Below, in pieces: positions 13,781 through 17,454 of a DNA stretch of 17,454 bases. The notes below the pieces were generated by a model that saw only the letters and a list, made by a program, of their open reading frames with translations, searched no databases and was not told the origin of the DNA. Origin of the DNA: Actinomycetota bacterium (GTDB lineage: Bacteria > Actinomycetota > Thermoleophilia > Gaiellales > Gaiellaceae); NCBI GenBank assembly GCA_005884155.1, contig VAXD01000050.1, positions 1 through 17,454 of the forward strand. The letters run 5' to 3'. Both the position numbers and the translations under genes were made by a program. The stretch's first letter is position 1; every line of letters begins with the position of its first letter.

Positions 13781-15685
13781 CTAGTGAAGCTTCTGTCCCG
13801 AAAGCGTGTCTTCTTCGTCCGCGTGGATCGGCGGCGGCGCCTCGAGCAGACGCGGCGCGCGCATCATCGACGACAAGCGCGTCACGACCTCGAGGGTGTC
13901 GCCCTCGCGCACGAGCCGCTCGAGCTCGGCCAGCTCGTCCTGCAGCCAGACGCCGTCGACGATCGGGCCGCTCACGCGCGTGATCTTCGGGTGCGAGGTC
14001 GGCACCGCCGTCTCACCCTCGCTGAAGAGGCCCTCGTGCAGCTTCTCGCCGGGCCGCGCGCCGACGATGTCGATCTGGATGTCGCGCTCGGGCTCCTTGC
14101 CGGACAAACGGATCATCTGCATGGCGAGGTCGATGATCCGCACCGGCTCGCCCATGTCGAGCACGAAGACGTCGCCGCGCCCGCCGATCGCGCCCGCCTG
14201 GATCACGAGCGAGGCCGCTTCGGGCATCGTCATGAAGTAGCGCATCATGTCCGGGTGCGTCACGGTCAACGGGCCACCCTTGGCGATCTGGCGCCGGAAG
14301 ATCGGGATCACGCTGCCTGACGAGCCGAGCACGTTGCCGAAGCGGACGGCCACGAACCGGGTCGAGACGTCCTCCCGCGCGCCGTAGGCCTCGACGATCC
14401 ACTCGCAGAGCGCCTTCGAGTGCCCGTAGACCGTCTTCGGGTTGACCGCCTTGTCGGTCGAGACGAGCACGAAGCGCCGCGCGCCGAACTCGATCGCCGC
14501 CTCCGCGACGACGCGCGTGGCGAGGACGTTGTTCCGGACCGACTCGAGCGGGTTCGCCTCCAGCAGCGGGACGTGCTTGTACGCAGCCGCGTGGAAGACG
14601 ACCGCGGGCTTGTAGCGCTCGAAGATCTGGCGCATCTTCGTCCGGCTCTTGCAGTCGCCGAGCACCGGCACCGCCGCTGCGAAGCCGCGCTCGTCCACGA
14701 GCTCGCGCTCGATCTCGAACAGGCCCGTCTCCCACTGCTCGACGAGCACGAGCCGCTGGGGGCCGAGCCGTGCGATCTGGCGGCAGAGCTCCGAGCCGAT
14801 CGAGCCGCCGGCGCCTGTCACCAGCACTGTCTGGTCGCGCACATACGCGGCGCTCGCCTCGAGGTCGACCTCCACGGGCTCGCGTCCGAGCACGTCCTCG
14901 ACCTGTACAGGGCGGATCTGCCCGGCGAGGTCGCTCTCGCCGGAGATCAGCTCATAGAGGCCTGGCAGCGTCTTGACCGGGACGTTGCCCTCGCGCGTCA
15001 CGTTCACGATCCGCTGGCGCACCTCGCCGGCCGCGGACGGGATCGCGATCAGCACCTCGTCGGGCTTGTTGTCGCGAAGGATCCGCGGCAGGTCAGAGGT
15101 CGTTCCGAGCACACGGACGCCATGGATACGCAGGTTCCGCTTGCGCGGGTCGTCGTCGATCAGGCCGACCGGCGTGTAGCCGAGCTGCCGGTTGCGCTGG
15201 AGCTCCCGGATCACGAGCTGGCCCGCGTCGCCGGCGCCCGCGACGAGCACCTCCTTGCCCCGCGCGACCAGGGTCGTTCCCGGCCGCTCGATCAGCGTGC
15301 GCGCGAGCAGGCGCGTGCCCGCGACGAGCCCGAGGAGGAGCAGCCAGTCGAGGATCGCGACCGACCGCGGTAGCCGCACCTGCCCGACCGGCGAGAAGAA
15401 GTAGACGGTCAGCCCGGCGACGAGCGACGCGATGGTGACGCCGCGCGCCGCGCCCCACATGTCCCGCACGGAGACGTAGCGCCACCAGCGCTCGTAGAAG
15501 CCGCTCAGGACGAAAACCGCGAGCTTGATCCCGATGACGATCAAAATCGTGCGCCGGAAGAGCGTGTCGTAGTACGGCGGCACGCCGTGGTCGAAGCGGA
15601 GCTCGAACGCCAGGTACCAGGCGAGCGCGATCAGGCCCGCGTCCGCGACCAGCTGCCACAGCCGGTGGCGGTTGAACCGCTTCAC
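13781..15685 (-). CDS. Membrane-anchored NDP-sugar 4,6-dehydratase (CapD/PglF/WbpM type)
   Basis: 634 residues. The N-terminus (about 10-130) has four likely membrane helices (such as LIALAWYLAF, TILIVIGIKLAVFVL and ILDWLLLLGLVAGT), then a first Rossmann domain (KEVLVAGAGDAGQL, 144-157) and a C-terminal extended SDR domain with VLVTGAGGSIGSEL (287-300), HAAAYKHVPLLE (365-376), STDKAVNP (409-416) and ARPGEKLHEG (543-552). The family removes water from UDP-GlcNAc or similar to give a 4-keto-6-deoxy sugar. The active site reads Y420-G-H-S-K424, whereas long homologues usually carry Met in place of the Tyr. The start is GTG, overlapping the aminotransferase stop as GTGA. The next enzyme in the pathway, a sugar aminotransferase, is that gene, so the pair would make a 4-amino-4,6-dideoxy sugar nucleotide. 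Confidence 0.93.
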   Translation of the reverse strand: MKRFNRHRLWQLVADAGLIALAWYLAFELRFDHGVPPYYDTLFRRTILIVIGIKLAVFVLSGFYERWWRYVSVRDMWGAARGVTIASLVAGLTVYFFSPVGQVRLPRSVAILDWLLLLGLVAGTRLLARTLIERPGTTLVARGKEVLVAGAGDAGQLVIRELQRNRQLGYTPVGLIDDDPRKRNLRIHGVRVLGTTSDLPRILRDNKPDEVLIAIPSAAGEVRQRIVNVTREGNVPVKTLPGLYELISGESDLAGQIRPVQVEDVLGREPVEVDLEASAAYVRDQTVLVTGAGGSIGSELCRQIARLGPQRLVLVEQWETGLFEIERELVDERGFAAAVPVLGDCKSRTKMRQIFERYKPAVVFHAAAYKHVPLLEANPLESVRNNVLATRVVAEAAIEFGARRFVLVSTDKAVNPKTVYGHSKALCEWIVEAYGAREDVSTRFVAVRFGNVLGSSGSVIPIFRRQIAKGGPLTVTHPDMMRYFMTMPEAASLVIQAGAIGGRGDVFVLDMGEPVRIIDLAMQMIRLSGKEPERDIQIDIVGARPGEKLHEGLFSEGETAVPTSHPKITRVSGPIVDGVWLQDELAELERLVREGDTLEVVTRLSSMMRAPRLLEAPPPIHADEEDTLSGQKLH

Positions 15686-16773
15686 GCCGTCACCGCCGCC
15701 GCGTCGCGGATCACAGAGACGACACGCTTCTGAGACTCAGTCGGAATCCCGGCCCACATCGGCAAAGCTAAGTTCTCGCGCGCAGCGCGCTCCGTCTCCG
15801 GCAACGAGCCCTCCTCGTAGCCGAGGTAGCGCAGCGCGGGCTGGAGATGAAGCGGCGTCACGTAGTAGGACGCGTGCCCGATCCCTGATTCCTCAAGCGC
15901 CTGTGCGAAGCGGTCGCGCTCGGACGAGCGGACGACGTACATGTGGTAGACGTGGCCGGGCTCGTCGACCGGGAGCTCACAGAGGTCGCCGAGGCCGAGC
16001 TCGCGGTAGCGCGCCGCGGCGTCGCGCCTGCCCTGGTTCCAACCGTCGATCTCGCCGAGGAAGAGCCGCAGCACCGCCGCCTGCAGCTCATCGAGGCGCG
16101 AGTTGTAGCCCACGGCCTTGAAGTCGCGCTTTTCGCGCGAGCCGTGGAAGCGCAGAAGCGCGACGCGGTCGGCGAGCTCCTCGTCGTTCGCGGCGACGAG
16201 GCCCGCGTCTCCGAACGCGAACAGGTTCTTGGACGGATAGAAGCTGAAGGTCGAGAGGACTCCGGTGCGCGCCACGCCCTCGGCGCCGAAGGCCTGAGCG
16301 GCGTCCTCGAGGATCGGCACATCGAGCTCGGCCAGCCGCGCCAGCGGCATCACGCGGCCGAACAGGTGCACGGGCATCAGCGCGCGTGTCTTCTCCGTCA
16401 CCTTCGCGGCGACGTCCTCGGGATCGAGGTTGAGAGTGGCCGGGTCGATGTCCGCGAAGACCGGCGTCGCCCCGCGCCGTGCAATCGCCTCGGCCGTCGC
16501 ATAGAAGGTGAAGGCCGGGCAGATGACCTCGTCGCCGGGGCCGATCCCCATTGCGTCGAGCGCGAGCACGAGCGCGTCCGTGCCGTTGGCCACGCCGACC
16601 GCACGCGGAACCCCGAGGAACTGCGCCGCCTCTTGCTCGAACGCCTGCACGTTCGGCCCGAGGATGAAGCGGCCCGACTCGACCACCTCGCCGAGGCGTT
16701 CCATGATCTGCGGGATCAGGCGCTCGTACTGCGCCTTGGTGTCTCCGAGCGGGATGTTCTGGGGGCTAGGCAC
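15682..16773 (-). CDS. DegT/DnrJ/EryC1/StrS-family sugar aminotransferase
   Basis: 363 residues, full length. A PLP enzyme that transfers an amino group from glutamate to a keto sugar nucleotide. Visible motifs are VANGTDALVLAL (61-72), CPAFTFYATAEA (85-96), the cofactor Asp in ILEDAAQAFGA (D157), the Schiff-base Lys in FSFYPSKNLFAFGDAG (K182), and GYNSRLDELQAA (222-233), which contacts the cofactor from the partner subunit. The GTG at 16773 begins within the end of the DedA gene (8-base overlap), and a TAGACT hexamer eight bases upstream may provide a second promoter. The gene overlaps the dehydratase start as GTGA, making them a functional pair. Amination at C4 (PglE-like) fits the dehydratase; C3 amination cannot be excluded. 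Confidence 0.93.
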   Translation of the reverse strand: MPSPQNIPLGDTKAQYERLIPQIMERLGEVVESGRFILGPNVQAFEQEAAQFLGVPRAVGVANGTDALVLALDAMGIGPGDEVICPAFTFYATAEAIARRGATPVFADIDPATLNLDPEDVAAKVTEKTRALMPVHLFGRVMPLARLAELDVPILEDAAQAFGAEGVARTGVLSTFSFYPSKNLFAFGDAGLVAANDEELADRVALLRFHGSREKRDFKAVGYNSRLDELQAAVLRLFLGEIDGWNQGRRDAAARYRELGLGDLCELPVDEPGHVYHMYVVRSSERDRFAQALEESGIGHASYYVTPLHLQPALRYLGYEEGSLPETERAARENLALPMWAGIPTESQKRVVSVIRDAAAVTA

Positions 16774-17425
16774 GCGGGCTGAGTCTAGATGAGCGCCGTC
16801 TCAGGATCAGGTACCCCGCGAGCAGCACGGCTCCTGCCACGACGGCGATCTCGACGTAGTCGAACGCGTGGTGGAAATGCGCGTAGCTCTTGCCCGCGGC
16901 CCAGCCCACGCCGGCGAACGCGAAGCACCAGACCAGCGAACCCGGGATCGTCAGCGCGGTGTACGGCCCGAGCGGCATGCGGAAGATCCCGGCCGGAATC
17001 GAGACGAACGAGCGCACGACCGGCGTGATCCGTCCCAGCAATACGCTCCACGAGCCCCAGCGCTCGAACCACCGCTCGGCGCGCTCGAGCCGCTCGGGGC
17101 CCAGGTGGAGGAGCCGTCCGTGCTGTTCCGCGAGCGGCCTGCCGCCGCGCCGGCCTGCCCACCAGCCGACAAGCGAGCCCAGCACGTAGCCGATCGTCCC
17201 GGCGAGGGCCATCGTCACGAACGCCCACGCGGGGTCTGAGATGTGGTGCCCGAAGAGGACGACGTGCTGGCCGGGGAAGGCACCCGACGCAAGCGCGCCG
17301 GCGTAGACCATGACGAGCTCGCTCGCAGCCGGGAAGACCGCGTCCACCGCCATCAGCAGGAAGACGGCATAGACCCCGTGGTCGCCCACGAACGTCGTGA
17401 CCGAGCCGGTCAGCGAGGCGAGCAC
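16766..17425 (-). CDS. DedA-family membrane protein
   Basis: 219 residues, an inner-membrane protein of the DedA/SNARE-associated (VTT) family, members of which flip lipid carriers such as undecaprenyl phosphate or keep membrane lipid balance. An acidic residue in the first hydrophobic stretch is at E36 (PAASELVMVYAGALASG), then a Gly-rich helix AGTIGYVLGSLVGWWAG (75-91), the family block LLGRITPVVRSFVSIPAGI (129-147, with R132, P135 and R138), and a hydrophobic C-terminus (about 192-208) ending in a basic tail. The start is GTG at 17425. It overlaps the aminotransferase gene by eight bases and leads this operon. Recycling of the polyprenyl carrier would suit the glycan genes behind it, but the substrate is an inference. 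Confidence 0.92.
   Translation of the reverse strand: MLASLTGSVTTFVGDHGVYAVFLLMAVDAVFPAASELVMVYAGALASGAFPGQHVVLFGHHISDPAWAFVTMALAGTIGYVLGSLVGWWAGRRGGRPLAEQHGRLLHLGPERLERAERWFERWGSWSVLLGRITPVVRSFVSIPAGIFRMPLGPYTALTIPGSLVWCFAFAGVGWAAGKSYAHFHHAFDYVEIAVVAGAVLLAGYLILRRRSSRLSPRA
16782..16787 (-). promoter_or_regulatory. Possible internal -10 hexamer (TAGACT) of the aminotransferase gene
   Basis: TAGACT on the minus strand lies eight bases before the GTG at 16773, inside the last codons of the DedA gene. The same hexamer precedes DedA itself. No Shine-Dalgarno site is seen before this GTG. Confidence 0.3.
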
Positions 17426-17431
17426 GCGACG

Positions 17432-17437
17432 AGTCTA
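17432..17437 (-). promoter_or_regulatory. Possible -10 hexamer (TAGACT) of the DedA-aminotransferase-dehydratase operon
   Basis: TAGACT on the minus strand lies six bases before the GTG at 17425. A -35 element at 17-base spacing would fall just beyond the right edge of the window and cannot be checked. Confidence 0.35.
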
Positions 17438-17454
17438 GGGTGTCCTAGTGCCGG

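Noticed and set aside
12544..13983. Long plus-strand open frame (479 codons) opposite the helicase gene
   Set aside because: It is antisense to a clear UvrD-type helicase, rich in Arg, Ala, Leu and Glu without recognisable motifs, as expected of a shadow frame in GC-rich DNA.
1..17454. tRNA, rRNA, CRISPR, insertion sequence or prophage
   Set aside because: No tRNA-like cloverleaf, spaced direct repeats, transposase or phage-like protein could be recognised on either strand.

Overview
This is a gene-dense, strongly GC-rich bacterial chromosome segment with no mobile element, RNA gene, CRISPR array or prophage that I can see. It suggests a high-GC actinobacterium, possibly of the Thermoleophilia (Gaiellales/Solirubrobacterales type). 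The reasons are the GC-rich codon third positions, many GTG starts, a UvrD2-like helicase with a C-terminal HRDC domain, and many genes that begin a few bases after a -10-like hexamer. The taxonomic call is an inference.

Layout. (1) 1-3771, minus strand: a tight operon reading right to left. It encodes a short SdhA/FrdA/NadB-type flavoprotein, the alpha and beta chains of a two-subunit class I (Fe-S) fumarase, phosphosulfolactate synthase (ComA), and the start of a CysH-type APS/PAPS reductase cut by the left edge. CysH makes sulfite and ComA adds sulfite to phosphoenolpyruvate, so the pair points to sulfolactate production, here tied to fumarate metabolism. (2) 3843-5070, plus: a SAM methyltransferase and a small membrane-anchored pilin-like protein. 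(3) 5072-6878, minus: a LysR regulator followed by an iron-type alcohol dehydrogenase/maleylacetate reductase whose N-terminus is broken by a frameshift. A LysR-box palindrome lies over the regulator's own promoter. (4) 7044-7757, plus: a sugar-1-phosphate transferase, overlapping at its 3' end a convergent aldo/keto reductase (7717-8625, minus). (5) 8658-11910, plus: AsnB-type amidotransferase, ASCH-domain protein and DUF354 protein, joined by two CTGA stop/start overlaps that imply CTG start codons. (6) 11896-17425, minus: DedA membrane protein, DegT-family sugar aminotransferase, a membrane-anchored NDP-sugar 4,6-dehydratase, then the UvrD2-like helicase.

Functionally, regions 2, 4, 5 and 6 hold parts of a surface-glycan pathway: 4,6-dehydratase plus aminotransferase to make an amino-deoxy sugar nucleotide, a lipid-linked sugar transferase to start the glycan, and a possible amidotransferase, methyltransferase and DUF354 protein to modify or extend it. 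They lie among housekeeping and metabolic genes rather than in one block. No gene-free stretch exceeds 300 bases; the longest is 6879-7043, which holds promoter and operator-like sequence.
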